DNA of 64,000 nucleotides from Trichomonas tenax (GCA_023091735.1 JALKBU010000088.1:1-64000), one strand, 5' to 3'. Shown: positions 29,952 to 39,737, numbered from the stretch's first letter. Translations and numbers: made by a program. Notes: a model not told the origin generated them from the letters alone.

Positions 29952-30473
29952 ATGCACTCTGATTTCAGCGACATCTTCACATCACAGATACCTCAACATA
30001 TTACAGTTGATCATAATCTCAACCTTGAAGATCCATTCTTCGGAAGAAACTTCGATGATGAAATAATCGATTCTTTTCAATCAACAGATTCTGAGAACAT
30101 AGAGACAAGCAGCGACAGCGAAGATACATTGACACAGGTGCATACACCAATCATTCGAAACAAGCAGCAAAAGAATGGTTCACGAGGAAAGAATCTTCCA
30201 ACAGAACTAAAAGTGATATTGACGAATTGGATGATTCAGAACTCACAATTTCCATATCTAAATAACAAAGACAAAATCACACTGTGTTCTAAATACGGTG
30301 TTACACAAAAGCAGATCACCACGTTCTTGATCAACTCAAGAAGAAGAGTTTTGCGCCTCAATGAGAATCCGATTCAAAAACTAGCGATCATATGTAGCAG
30401 AAAGCATTACAGAAAGTACAAAATTAGATCAGACTTAACACCGAGCTCTGTTGCTATCCATCCAGCTCATTAG
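29952..30473 (+). CDS. TALE-type homeodomain protein
   Basis: In this 173-residue protein, residues about 77-135 have the pattern of the KN/TALE homeodomain. It begins RGKNLPTELKVILTNWM, continues with a longer loop (NSQFPYLNNKDKI), a second helix and the recognition helix QITTFLINSRRRVL. The TALE consensus at the last helix is NWFINARRRL. Here the near-invariant Trp48 is Phe125 and Phe49 is Leu126, while Asn51 (N128) and Arg53 (R130), which contact DNA, are kept. The first 60 residues are acidic with a Ser/Asp/Glu-rich stretch (SENIETSSDSEDTL), a possible activation region. The C-terminal 40 residues are basic. A DNA-binding transcription factor is the likely role. Confidence 0.75.
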   Translation: MHSDFSDIFTSQIPQHITVDHNLNLEDPFFGRNFDDEIIDSFQSTDSENIETSSDSEDTLTQVHTPIIRNKQQKNGSRGKNLPTELKVILTNWMIQNSQFPYLNNKDKITLCSKYGVTQKQITTFLINSRRRVLRLNENPIQKLAIICSRKHYRKYKIRSDLTPSSVAIHPAH

Positions 30474-31279
30474 ATCTATTATATTATGTTTTTTGTGAAT
30501 AAAACATGCGTTTCTATATTCATTGCTGAAAGAATCTTAAAATGAATGTTTTAATTGGAGAACAATAATGAAAAGCACAAGATTTAATAGTGTGCATCAT
30601 TATATTTAGTTCATATCCTAAAATTAAATTTCGAAAAAAAATATTATTTTCGAATCAGATCGAAAAAGTTGGAAATCAAAACATATTCGATACGTAAATG
30701 TTGAATTCCACTGTGGTGAAACAAAGGTAAATCAAAATATAAAAAAGTGCCACAAAATTCTCGTGGATGAATGTAAGTCATTGTATCTCATGATTGAGCA
30801 AGTTGTTTCATATCTTCCACATAAGATATTTGTGAGCCCTTCATGTGCGAATATAATATCATATTTAATAATAATAATGTCGATCAAAATAGATTAATTC
30901 AGCAATCTTTTACTTTATGGAAATATTTAGTAACCCAAAAAAGTGATAAGGAAATAAAAAAAGCCGAAAATATAAGTTTTGTGAAATTGGAGCGCAGGTG
31001 ATTGCTATGAAAGACCGCAAGAGGAAGAAGATAATTATATGCTTATTTAACACTTTTTAAATGAATAGTTGCTTTGATAATGATTAATAATATTTAACGG
31101 CAATTTTCATGAAAAGTGACTTCTGAGGATACTGCTATTGAAAATACTTAATGATAATAATATAGTAAAAATAACATAATAAATGTTTACTAATATTACA
31201 ACTTTTTCTGGTGAACATAGCTGAAAATGTAACTCATTTTTTTCCATATATTTTTGAATTGTTTACATCTCTTGTTCAT
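30474..31279. other. AT-rich region without a gene
   Basis: No open frame of note, no clear inverted repeat and no RNA candidate is visible. It lies between the homeodomain gene and a decayed surface-protein gene. Confidence 0.4.
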
Positions 31280-32231
31280 CTAAAATATCATAAATCTAGA
31301 GATTAGAATCGTAATAATCAAACGACAAGACCTGCGGTAATCACTGTCACCATATGAACACACGATTTTATTGGTTGTAGATTTGGCATTTTTGACTTGT
31401 TCATAGCGAAAAAAACACTCTTCATAATTTTCAAAAACCTTTGTTAGCACTCTATTGTAACCTGCATATTCACGTAAATAACAATCATACATAATGACTC
31501 TTTTGGTTTTATTAATTTCAAGAGTATACCAATATTTATGTTAAGTCATGCAGCATCCAGAGATGATTAAAGATGGCTCAGAATTAATGAGATCATGATG
31601 GAAACTAATAGCTCGACGCCGCTATATTATTAATAAACAATATATTTTTCAAATTACCTCCGTAATTATTTGAATTTAGCCTATTATTAAACATGTTTAA
31701 TAAATTGATGTCGATCCACGGTAATAACATTGTGCATATGAGTTGTTTAATTCTTCCTTCGTAACACCATACAAAAAATCGAAACACTCACATGCATAAC
31801 TCATTTCTATTAAATCAAGATCAGTTGTTGAAAAAGAAGATGATAATATATAATTTCTCTATTTTGGATTATTCTCGTGTAAACGAGAATACACACATTG
31901 CCCATACCAAGCACAACATTTTTCAGCTGTAATTCCTCTAATAATCATGATGTAGATATCCACCGTATTCATGATTATTAGAGCATTGATAGAATGAACA
32001 ATATTCACATAGTACAGTTGAGTTTGTGTCTTTAAACATAATAACCATATTTGGATTTATTCCATGAAAATTGCATTTTGTTATATAATAATTATCCTTA
32101 TTTTGAGCTGTTAATTTAGTGTTTTGATTCTTGAAATCTTGGGACTCAAAGAAAGTATCCCAATCTACATGAAACGAACTAAAATAACATTCGATTTCAC
32201 ATCGAATTTTTATGAAACCGTTGCAATTCAA
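31280..32231 (-). pseudogene. decayed cysteine-rich beta-helix-like surface protein, copy 1
   Basis: Read on the minus strand from 32231, the frame gives short repeats with regular Cys, Asn, Tyr and Phe (YYITKCNFHGI, LCEYCSFYQCSNN, YGGY). These are typical of parallel beta-helix surface proteins. It stops at 31938, resumes in another frame (RGITAEKCCAWYGQC, then a Ser-rich strand and EMSYACECFDF), and has further stops before a last open stretch at 31280-31492. At least two frame changes are needed, so this is not a working gene. It aligns by eye with copy 2 at 32480-33230 in the same order (DW..F, QNK..NY, PN.V, Cys-rich strand, Y-GG). Similarity to trichomonad Pmp-like families is inferred from composition only. 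Confidence 0.5.
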
Positions 32232-32312
32232 AAGTTATGCTAAAAGTGACTTGAAATGAAATATGTTTTATTTGGAACATTTTGCTAAAGTTGAGAACAT
32301 TCAATGAGCAAA

Positions 32313-32417
32313 AAACTACATTTTTACTCTAGGTACTCTACGGGTGTGTTCCTCACAATATTGAGGGAGCCCCCTTGAAAAAATTAAGAGGAATACCTAG
32401 ATTAAACAATGTAGTTT
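32313..32417. ncRNA. candidate structured RNA or foldback
   Basis: Three nested pairings stack on each other. AAACTACATT (32313-32322) pairs with AATGTAGTTT (32408-32417). TCTAGGTA (32328-32335) pairs with TACCTAGA (32394-32401). TTCCTC (32349-32354) pairs with GAGGAA (32388-32393), immediately next to the second pairing. The apical part contains CTCACAATATTGAG and a C/G-rich stretch. It lies between two decayed paralogous genes and overlaps no open frame. I cannot match it to a known RNA. Confidence 0.3.
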
Positions 32418-32479
32418 ATAAAGTATCGGATTTTGTTTTGACCAAATGATATTAAATCCTTTTCAAGGTAGTGATTGAT

Positions 32480-33230
32480 TCACAAAAAAAACATCTCTTG
32501 GAAGAGAGCTCCAAACTTTCTTATATCCTCGATACACATAGGCCATAAATATCAGTCAAGGCTAATAGCAGTCAATTCCGATATTAATGAATCATTGAAA
32601 TTTCCGGAATAAATGCAATTCTCAACAACAAAATCTGAACCATCAATACTTTGGTGAAAGAGAGATACTTTATTATCAGATTGGCTACTAATTGTATTAT
32701 TTCAAAATTTCAAAGAACTATTTGGATAAAACCCTTTGAACAAGAGCTACATTAAAAGATGATTTGCAAAATGATAAATTGATTGCTGAAATTTGGATAA
32801 AGTTAATAATATCACTTCCTGGTGTTTCTTTGTCATAGCATGATTCAACTGACGTCGATGATATATAGTTTCTGAATATCGAATTTCGATTTAAGACAAC
32901 CTATTAAATTGCTTATACTCTTTAGAGTAGCATTGGCTCACTAAAATCTTCTCTTGGATGCACTCTTTACTTTTTTGAAAGTAGAAACATGCTCCATATC
33001 CATTTTCATTAGTTCGAGAACATCTTTTGTAAGAATAAGATTCACGAAGAAAAAGGGTATATCCTGGATTGTAAAAAAACAAAAACACCGTTAGGTCCAA
33101 TAACTTCATAAGTGCAATGTGTGACATGATAATTTTGGTGTTTGTTTTGTGGAGAGGGGAAGTTTGTGTTTTCGTATTCGTGTGTTTCGCATGGTGTTGG
33201 ACCGAAGTATTGATACCAATCGCAATGCAT
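32480..33230 (-). pseudogene. decayed cysteine-rich beta-helix-like surface protein, copy 2
   Basis: The minus-strand frame from 33230 begins HCDWYQYFG and continues QNKHQNYHVTHCTYEVIGPNGV, then shifts frame near 33060 into GYTLFLRESYSYKRC and YGACFYFQKSKECIQEK. Further downstream a stretch reading RNYISSTSVESCYDKE and ISAINLSFCKSSFN, and later DNKVSLFHQ and DFVVENCIYSGNF, has the same repeated-strand style but is broken by stops. This order parallels copy 1, so the two are probably a decayed tandem pair. At least three disruptions are present. The parent family was probably a secreted or surface protein with many short beta-strands and cysteines; this is inference from composition. Confidence 0.5.
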
Positions 33231-33651
33231 TATTTTTTATGACAAATAAAAAATGTTCAAATCAAAAATCACAATTTCTGCACCAAATTCATTTTGTTTT
33301 GACGATTGAAGCAATTTATAATGCACCAAATATAACGCACATAAATGGCATTTAAAATATGAATTTGCATCATTATATCTTCAATCTTCAATGAAATTCA
33401 AAATATCAACAATTATATAAATAATGAATCGATATCATTCAATAGATATCATGTGCTCAGTATCGTAAAACTGTTCAATACAGTTGTTCTTGATATATAT
33501 TATATGTCTCAAAATCACAAAAGATTAAGAAACAAAAATCCATTTTAGGAAAATTTTAATTGCAAAACTCGGTCATTACAGGCATAGAACGCAAATTCAC
33601 AGTAAAACGAAAAATTATGAAACCCGCCAAACTTTGTGAAAATTAAATGCG

Positions 33652-34338
33652 ATGTTTGATGGAAAAATAATTGTTAAACTTATTCCAAGAAAGAATTCGG
33701 ACGGAAATAGGATCAAAAAGAAGAATGGGAACCCCCTTCAGCGTCTGAACGTCGAAGGATCCTTTCATCTTAGCGATATCCAGCGTTTCGTTACAACTCT
33801 TGCGTTCCAAAAGGAAGATCCTAATATTCAAGTTGAACTGTATTTGTCATCGAACGGTGTCGAATCGAAGCTTCCTTTGACACTTACAGTCGCAGAATAC
33901 GCTTATATGACACATCAAACAAACACAGTCGAAATAAAATACTCATACAACAAAATACAGACAGCGGAGCAGCCAAAGCCACCTCGGCCTGCTCCTCCAC
34001 CGCCTCCTAAGCCTACACAGGAAGAATTGATCGCGCAGCTCCAGCCGAAGTTCCTTCCGCCGCTGCCGTCGGCGCATCCTGTGCCAATCGTCAATCCGAC
34101 GAAGAATCTCGACAGTGTGCTCAAAACAGTCGACAATCCGCCATCATTCAGGTTCGGTGAAGGAGCGTCTGGAATGCTCTTCAGCACTGGACTCACACTG
34201 TGGAATGACTCCTTTGGACCTGTTCCAATGGAGAAAAAGAGCTCTGGTTTGCAGACAACACCGGAAAAGTCTTCAACACCAGAATCCGTCAACTTAAAGA
34301 GCCAGCTTGAGTCACTGATGCAGCAGGGTAAGCATTAA
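33652..34338 (+). CDS. proline-rich protein with a possible RAWUL/ubiquitin-like fold
   Basis: In this 228-residue protein, residues 1-103 have the order expected of a ubiquitin-like beta-grasp. A first strand (KIIVKLIPRK) is followed by a variable loop, RLNVEGSFHLSDIQRFVTTLAF (strand and main helix), a VELYLSSNGVE strand and TLTVAEYAYMTHQTNTVEIKYSY. The last parts resemble the RAWUL domain of Polycomb RING1/PCGF proteins (hydrophobic helix after a short strand, then L-T-x-x-E-x-x-Y...L-x-Y). No RING finger is attached. The middle is a run of Pro (about 110-125), and the C-terminus is Ser/Thr/Pro-rich, possibly phosphorylated. Start choice at 33652 gives the first strand immediately. The fold call is weak; a novel domain is possible. 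Confidence 0.65.
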   Translation: MFDGKIIVKLIPRKNSDGNRIKKKNGNPLQRLNVEGSFHLSDIQRFVTTLAFQKEDPNIQVELYLSSNGVESKLPLTLTVAEYAYMTHQTNTVEIKYSYNKIQTAEQPKPPRPAPPPPPKPTQEELIAQLQPKFLPPLPSAHPVPIVNPTKNLDSVLKTVDNPPSFRFGEGASGMLFSTGLTLWNDSFGPVPMEKKSSGLQTTPEKSSTPESVNLKSQLESLMQQGKH

Positions 34339-34942
34339 TTGTTTGTATAATAAAATTGATATCGTTAAAAATCTTAGTCATTCATAGTATACTATCAACC
34401 AATCAGAAATCATCATTGCAACATATTTCTAACTATATTGATCAATCGGATGTTTTAAAAATGCAAAAATTATATCAAAGTTTTTATTAAACATTGTATT
34501 AGTAAAAAGTGAAAACTTAGTTGTGTAGATAATGGACATTGTAACAATTATGTTTTTAAAAATATTGACACGTAACTATACATTTTGACCCGTAAAACAG
34601 TTCAAGGAATTCTCAAAAGAAGAAAGGTCCGTAGTGACCGAGACCAATAAAGTTTTATTCGAAAGAAAATATTCTCTTAAATGGATGAATCAATTTCATA
34701 AATTTCGGAATTCATAAATTTGGGGTTAAGCGCATTATACTTTCGATGTGAAAGTTGACGCCAAACATAATCCAAACAGATCAAAGGCCGAGCTTCTTTG
34801 AAAAGAAATGTTAACAAATAAAACTAAATCTATTTAAAAATGATAATTTGGTAATTAACAAATAAACAAAGTATGTGAAATAAACATCTAACAAAACGCA
34901 TTATAGACGAATAAAAGAAGGTGATTAAAAAATCAACTCAAA
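34339..34942. other. convergent intergenic region
   Basis: This spacer lies between the proline-rich gene (plus) and the Myb gene (minus). Two TGACNCGTAA motifs are found 20 bp apart (34566 and 34586). No gene is visible. Confidence 0.4.
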
Positions 34943-35890
34943 TCACTGGAAGTGCCTCAAGAATGTATCAAGGTCATCCTGAGCAACACCTGTTTGGCCC
35001 CATTTCAGGCTGGAATTTGGGACAGGGCCTGGCGTTTGAGAATAGATATGTGCGATTCTAGGGGCAATCGGAATTGGTTGTGGATGGAACGTCTGCTGTA
35101 GTGCCATATTGTTGAGATTGAATAAAGGCATTGATCCAGTCATTCTCGTTGAGCTCAATGTGATCGGTTGTTCATCATCTGATTGATTTGGCACAATTTG
35201 GGATCTTGGTGTGGAGTCATTGTTGAGCGTGAAATTGTCTGATGACATTGTTAACTTGGATTTTCTCGATAAACTCATTGGTTGTTCTTTCTGCGCAACG
35301 AGCTGTCTGTAGTGATACCTGCACTGTACATCACTCCTGTTGCTCATAATCGACGCGATTTTTGTCCAAGACTTTTCACCGTGAATGCGTACGAGAGATT
35401 CAAGTTGTTTATCTTCTTCTGGCGTCCAGCTCTTCTTTGAGATGCGAGGGTTGAGTCCTCTTGTCCATCTCTGTGAGCACTGTGCACGATTCCTTCCGCT
35501 TCCGAGAAATTGCGCAACAGCCTGCCAGTTCTCTAAGCCGTAGTGGAAAACGCCTGCGAGGAGTCTCTGGTCTTCTGCTATCGACCATGTGCGTGTCTTC
35601 TTTCTGGAGCTGCCGGAAGCAGAGTCATCCTCTTCTGCATCTTCGTGGTAAGGAAGGGGTTCTTCTGGAAGTTCCAAGATGTCTCTGAGGCGGACAACTG
35701 GATCGTCCTTTCCTATTAAGTCTACAACCTTCATGTAGCAGGCTTGAAACGAGATTTTTTCTGTTATATATTCCTTAAACGAAGTTTTTAATTTCTTTGA
35801 CACGTCGTCGGGAATATCGCCGGCGCACGACTCCGCGTAGCTGAGTCCGAGCTCGATCATGACTTCAAGACCAGACATGGGGGAACTCAT
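34943..35890 (-). CDS. two-repeat Myb DNA-binding protein
   Basis: Two Myb/SANT repeats stand together in this 315-residue protein. The first is TWSIAEDQRLLAGVFHYGLENWQAVAQFL...CSQRW (about residues 101-144). The second is SWTPEEDKQLESLVRIHGEKSWTKIASIM...CRYHY (about 154-197). The spaced Trp residues and the RNRAQCSQRW / RSDVQCRYHY recognition helices indicate DNA binding. The N-terminal 75 residues are helical, followed by an acidic stretch; the C-terminal 115 residues are polar and disordered. In Trichomonas, Myb proteins bind promoter elements and direct initiation, so this could regulate genes such as those with the repeated intergenic motif, but that is speculation. The frame extends to 35953, yet the residues added are Phe/Ile-rich and unlike a Myb N-terminus. 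The ATG at 35890 is preferred. Confidence 0.88.
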   Translation of the reverse strand: MSSPMSGLEVMIELGLSYAESCAGDIPDDVSKKLKTSFKEYITEKISFQACYMKVVDLIGKDDPVVRLRDILELPEEPLPYHEDAEEDDSASGSSRKKTRTWSIAEDQRLLAGVFHYGLENWQAVAQFLGSGRNRAQCSQRWTRGLNPRISKKSWTPEEDKQLESLVRIHGEKSWTKIASIMSNRSDVQCRYHYRQLVAQKEQPMSLSRKSKLTMSSDNFTLNNDSTPRSQIVPNQSDDEQPITLSSTRMTGSMPLFNLNNMALQQTFHPQPIPIAPRIAHIYSQTPGPVPNSSLKWGQTGVAQDDLDTFLRHFQ

Positions 35891-36995
35891 ATGACAAAGA
35901 AAAAATTTGTTAGTTATGAAAATTTTGATAACAAAACGGTTATTTTCACTCAAAATGCCACTTTATTACACATATTTTAAATTTGGGGTCTATGCTATAC
36001 TGTAAAGTAAGAATTAAAGTCAAAACGCGAAAATAAGCAAGTCTAAAATTAAAAGAAAATCCGACAATAAACCAAATTATTTCAATTTATTTAGATTGCA
36101 AACATAGGAAGAATTCTTTTCATATAAAAAATTTATATTTTTATTCTTTTATGTGAAAAACGAAATTGCATTTTATGCAAAGAGGAATATGATTCAATGA
36201 ACATTTTCAATCACTTAACGATAACGAAAGTGTTACGGGTGTAAAATTTTATATGTATTTTTAGTTATATTTGTTTGAGGATTTCAATATAAACTAAAAA
36301 GTGACCGTAAATGTGCCAAGAAAAGTGTCGGGCTCTTCATTTTTCGTTTAATAAAATATAAAAGTGTCACAAAAATCAAATTCAAAAGTGACAAATGCCA
36401 AATTTATTTTTGAACTTTTATTGATTTTTTATTCTCAATGAGTGTTTCTACATCAGAAGATTCTCTTAAATCAATTTATTCGGCTTTTTATTTTGTTTTG
36501 TGGGAATGATTAACGAAAAAGACAGTGAATTTTGGTGTTCAGTGATGTTTAGCACACGTTTACATCAATAATTCACCGATCAAACTTATTATTTTTTCTG
36601 AATTGCTTTTGTTAAGCTACAGAACATGAATCTGTATTCTCAAGCATATGTGCTATATGTTCATGCGCTTATTTTGTGTTTTCGCCGGTACATTCGGCTT
36701 ATTGTTTCGCTTTGTTAGGTTTCGGTAGCAGCATATACCTGTGGATGAGGTCATCTTTTTTATCTGTTGATTTTATGTTTTTATGAAGTTTTCGCTATTG
36801 CTCATGGAAAAATTAGTGTTACACATTTTTTGACTTGATTTTTGCCAATTAATAGTTTACATGACAAATAATAACCATCGATGAAATTCTGTTCACATTC
36901 CTGCGTTTGTGGAGAATGTGATCTTTAGGACTGATTTTATTATGCCCCATAATGCACATCTCTTGCATACTATTACATTTATTTTAGAAATTAAT
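35891..36995. other. intergenic region
   Basis: This AT-rich region lies upstream of the Myb gene. Between 36297 and 36400 several AAAAGTGAC/AGTGTC elements repeat, resembling half-sites of the intergenic motif. No coding region or hairpin of note is visible. Confidence 0.4.
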
Positions 36996-37940
36996 TCAAT
37001 TGGAAAAAAATATTAAATATTTGATATGCATACTCTTCAAAAACACATTAATTTTGTTCCATTTAAATGATTTTTCTAGTATATTATCAAATCGTTTCAA
37101 TATGTTATCCTCAAAACACTGCAAATAAGTTTGCATTAACCTGGACAATCTACTGATAATAGATTTTACATAGATTTCTATGTCAGTCATGCTCAGCAAT
37201 TTTGTTCTATTCAGATGATAAATGGCACCATTGCGCACAATATCTGCTAACCTGTGTGTCATTAATGCATTATGATCCCTCTGAACAGGGCAAAATTACG
37301 ATGGGTGCCACACGCTCATTTTTTCAGGTCTAAAAAATTTGTTGAACAATTGTCATTTTCTGATGTACTTCAATTAGTTCATACTTCGGTCTCATTTCAT
37401 TTATCAATAACCATGTGTTGCAATTGATAATTACATATTTGTCCCATGCAACTGAATGGAAAACAGTTTTAGGTGGATAAATGTTAATGACATTAGATGC
37501 TTTCCTATCTGAATCTTTAACATCAAAATCAAAACCTAAACTATTGAAGACAATCTTGAGATCTTCATTCCGAGGTGTATAATCAAAGTTTTGAAAAGGC
37601 GTGAAAACTCAAAAATGAATTTTGGACGTATCAGTGAAGCACAGTCTATAAGAAATCCAATCAATGCAAGATTCGCGGTAGTTTCATTCAGTTTATTACA
37701 CAAATCTGAAAAGATTTGTTGAATCCGTGACTTTTCAAGTTGATTGTGCATAAGAGATCGCATAATATCAATAGGAACTCTAAAGCACTCTGGAATTTCT
37801 ACATCCCCAACTTTCTTGAACAATAAGTCAGCTAAAGAGGTCATTCGAATTAGAGGTACCTTGTCGGTTAAAAATTTAACATCATCAAATAAAAACTTAA
37901 AATTGGGATTTGAAACTGATATAATAAATAAAAATTAGAA
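36996..37940 (-). pseudogene. decayed gene of unknown family
   Basis: On the minus strand a frame running in from about 37940 contains LADLLFKKVGDVEIPECFRVPIDI and TTANLALIGFLIDCASLIRPKF, then stops. It continues in another frame as NEDLKIVFNSLGFDFDVKDS and KTVFHSVAWDKYVIINCNTW up to about 37330. After further stops a last helical fragment lies at 36996-37262. The parts look like real protein with normal hydrophobic patterning, but at least two frameshifts and several stops interrupt it. I cannot name the family; the LIDCASLIRPKF stretch is reminiscent of helical segments in large trichomonad multigene families. It is flanked by repeats and lies just before the large inverted repeat. Confidence 0.4.
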
Positions 37941-37981
37941 TTTAGCAACTAATTTGAATGTTGTTAATGTTTAATAAGAAT

Positions 37982-38181
37982 TTCAACAAATAAATTCGAA
38001 AAATATATTAAAAACTCAATAAACAATCACTAGAATGCAGAAGTATGTTATCATACATGAATGATAACTAAACTTACTGGTCAATTCTTTGAAAAGCATA
38101 TTCAACAAATATATTCGAAAAATATAATAAAAACTCAATGAACAATCTCGAGAATGAAGAGTCATGTTATAACATATGAAT
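37982..38181. repeat. direct repeat of about 81 bp
   Basis: Segments starting at 37982 and 38101 share the same sequence over about 81 bases with roughly 12 differences. Both run TTCAACAAAT, then ATTCGAAAAATAT, AAAACTCAAT, GAATG and a short TATGTTAT-type inverted stretch. The offset is 119 bases. No frame is conserved between the copies. Confidence 0.6.
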
Positions 38182-38664
38182 ATTATTAAATATTTTAAAA
38201 AAAGAAGAACTAAGCGAGAATATTTTGGGTAATATATATGTAGGGATGCAAATTTGGAAATAATCCTGGATTTTTCCAGATTCCATTTTTTAAAAAGTAT
38301 TGACATTTTGTTTGTAAAATCCTATTATTTGTCACAAAACAGAGTATTTTGCAATTTTATTATAGCCAATCAGTTTCTTAATGGAAGCTGGTTTTAATGT
38401 ACTCATATTCATGTTTTTGTCAACTAGCGCTTTACATCTGACAGGAAATAAAATCTGGATGGAAGTCTGGAAGATATTTTTAAAGCTTCAAAATAATAAC
38501 CAGCACATGATTCTAGACAACATCTGCAAGCTTCATGAAGTTCCATAAAAATTTTTATAAAAAACAAAATTATATTTAAATCAAGGGCATATTTCGAAAT
38601 TTTATTTGCACAAATTTTACCATGTAATCATTTTTAACATTTTAAGTTATTTATTAATTGCGAA
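38182..38664. other. AT-rich region left of the large inverted repeat
   Basis: No gene is visible. A segment near 38243 (GATGCAAATTTGGAA) resembles the reverse complement of a segment near 40110-40125 (GATGCAACTTTGGAA), so the symmetry of the region may extend outward in weak form beyond the arms listed separately. Confidence 0.35.
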
Positions 38665-38785
38665 TTGTGCGGTATGATAATGTGTCAAGAAAAAGTGGCA
38701 GCGTTACGTGTCAGATTTGACGATTTTCTGACATGTAAAATGACATAATATAAAAGGGGGTATCTAAAACCGTCAGCAATTTATA
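38665..38785 (+). repeat. diverged outer flank of the left palindrome arm
   Basis: This stretch contains GGTATGATAATGTGTCA, GTGTCAGATTTGACG, TTTCTGACATGTAAAATGAC and TATAAAAGGGGGTATCTAAA. The same block precedes the repeat unit at about 48955-49078 with few changes. A more decayed version lies reversed at about 39738-39845. It looks like the promoter-proximal part of one repeated unit. Confidence 0.65.
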
Positions 38786-39123
38786 TAATATAAATGAAAA
38801 CATTTGCTATGATTGACTCTGGAAGGCTCGACTATGGATTGGCTTGGGCCTTATCATAGTGCTTCGTTGTATTAGCAAGCCAGTCCATAGTCAAGCCTTC
38901 CAGAGTTGAAGTTCGAAAATCGTCGAAATATTCCGACTAAAAGGCTATGAAAAGCAAAAAATATAGAGAGCTGACGCTATATGACACAGTTTATATTTAT
39001 TATATCTATAATTAAATTTTTAATTAAATCACATAATTCTCTTCTAAACTTCAATATCGGACAAAAATGATTTTTGTATTGTAATAGAAAATAGACATAA
39101 GAGCTTCTCAAACTAATCCTGAG
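38786..39123 (+). repeat. left arm of a perfect 338-bp inverted repeat
   Basis: This arm is identical, as far as I could compare base by base, to the reverse complement of 39400-39737. It begins TAATATAAATGAAAACATTT, holds a 32-bp stem-loop, then an AT-rich part, and ends AAACTAATCCTGAG. No protein is encoded. The 276-bp spacer between the arms contains its own hairpin. Perfect identity implies very recent duplication, ongoing gene conversion, or an assembly artefact. Confidence 0.9.
38815..38907 (+). ncRNA. candidate hairpin RNA unit, copy 1
   Basis: GACTCTGGAAGGCTCGACTA begins a 32-base 5' arm (38815-38846). After a 29-base loop it is followed by a complementary 3' arm (38876-38907). The three non-Watson-Crick positions are two G-U pairs and one C-A, so an RNA transcript would pair almost fully. 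TATAAAAGGGGGTATCTAAA lies about 55 bases upstream. The size is that of a miRNA-precursor-like or other small hairpin RNA. Expression is unknown. Confidence 0.4.
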
Positions 39124-39173
39124 ACATAAAAGCAAATATGAATGAAATCTGCAAAATTCAATTTTGATCAAAA

Positions 39174-39260
39174 ATTTATGATCAACATCTGATAATCATA
39201 CAGTAGATAATACTCATTGTGTACTATCTGCTGTATGATTATTAGATGTTGATCATAAAT
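39174..39260. repeat. nested hairpin inside the palindrome spacer
   Basis: The arm 39174-39209 (ATTTATGATCAACATCTGAT and on) pairs with 39225-39260 over 36 bases with two mismatches, leaving a 15-base loop. It is centred about 44 bases left of the centre of the 338-bp inverted repeat, so the whole region is a nested foldback. Confidence 0.8.
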
Positions 39261-39399
39261 TATTGATCACTTTTAACAAAAAAATTGAATGAAATGAGAT
39301 TAATTGGTTTAATATATTAACGATTAAAATTTTATTCTGCATCTGTGTAGCCATCCAAAATGTTCAATTCTCCTTCTACAAGCCATGTAGCTTCAAGGA

Positions 39400-39737
39400 C
39401 TCAGGATTAGTTTGAGAAGCTCTTATGTCTATTTTCTATTACAATACAAAAATCATTTTTGTCCGATATTGAAGTTTAGAAGAGAATTATGTGATTTAAT
39501 TAAAAATTTAATTATAGATATAATAAATATAAACTGTGTCATATAGCGTCAGCTCTCTATATTTTTTGCTTTTCATAGCCTTTTAGTCGGAATATTTCGA
39601 CGATTTTCGAACTTCAACTCTGGAAGGCTTGACTATGGACTGGCTTGCTAATACAACGAAGCACTATGATAAGGCCCAAGCCAATCCATAGTCGAGCCTT
39701 CCAGAGTCAATCATAGCAAATGTTTTCATTTATATTA
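39400..39737 (-). repeat. right arm of the perfect 338-bp inverted repeat
   Basis: Exact reverse complement of 38786-39123. On the minus strand it carries the second copy of the stem-loop unit (39616-39708). Beyond 39737 the symmetry continues only in diverged form. Confidence 0.9.
39616..39708 (-). ncRNA. candidate hairpin RNA unit, copy 2
   Basis: Reverse-complement copy of 38815-38907 with identical stem and loop. If transcribed from the minus strand it would give the same hairpin as copy 1, and the two transcripts would converge. Confidence 0.4.

Noticed and set aside
37744..37938. Frame beginning MCIRDR, which resembles the translation of a sequencing adaptor
   Set aside because: It starts at TTG, the DNA (GTGCATAAGAGATCGC) differs from the adaptor at several bases, and it lies inside a coherent minus-strand gene remnant. 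The resemblance is chance.
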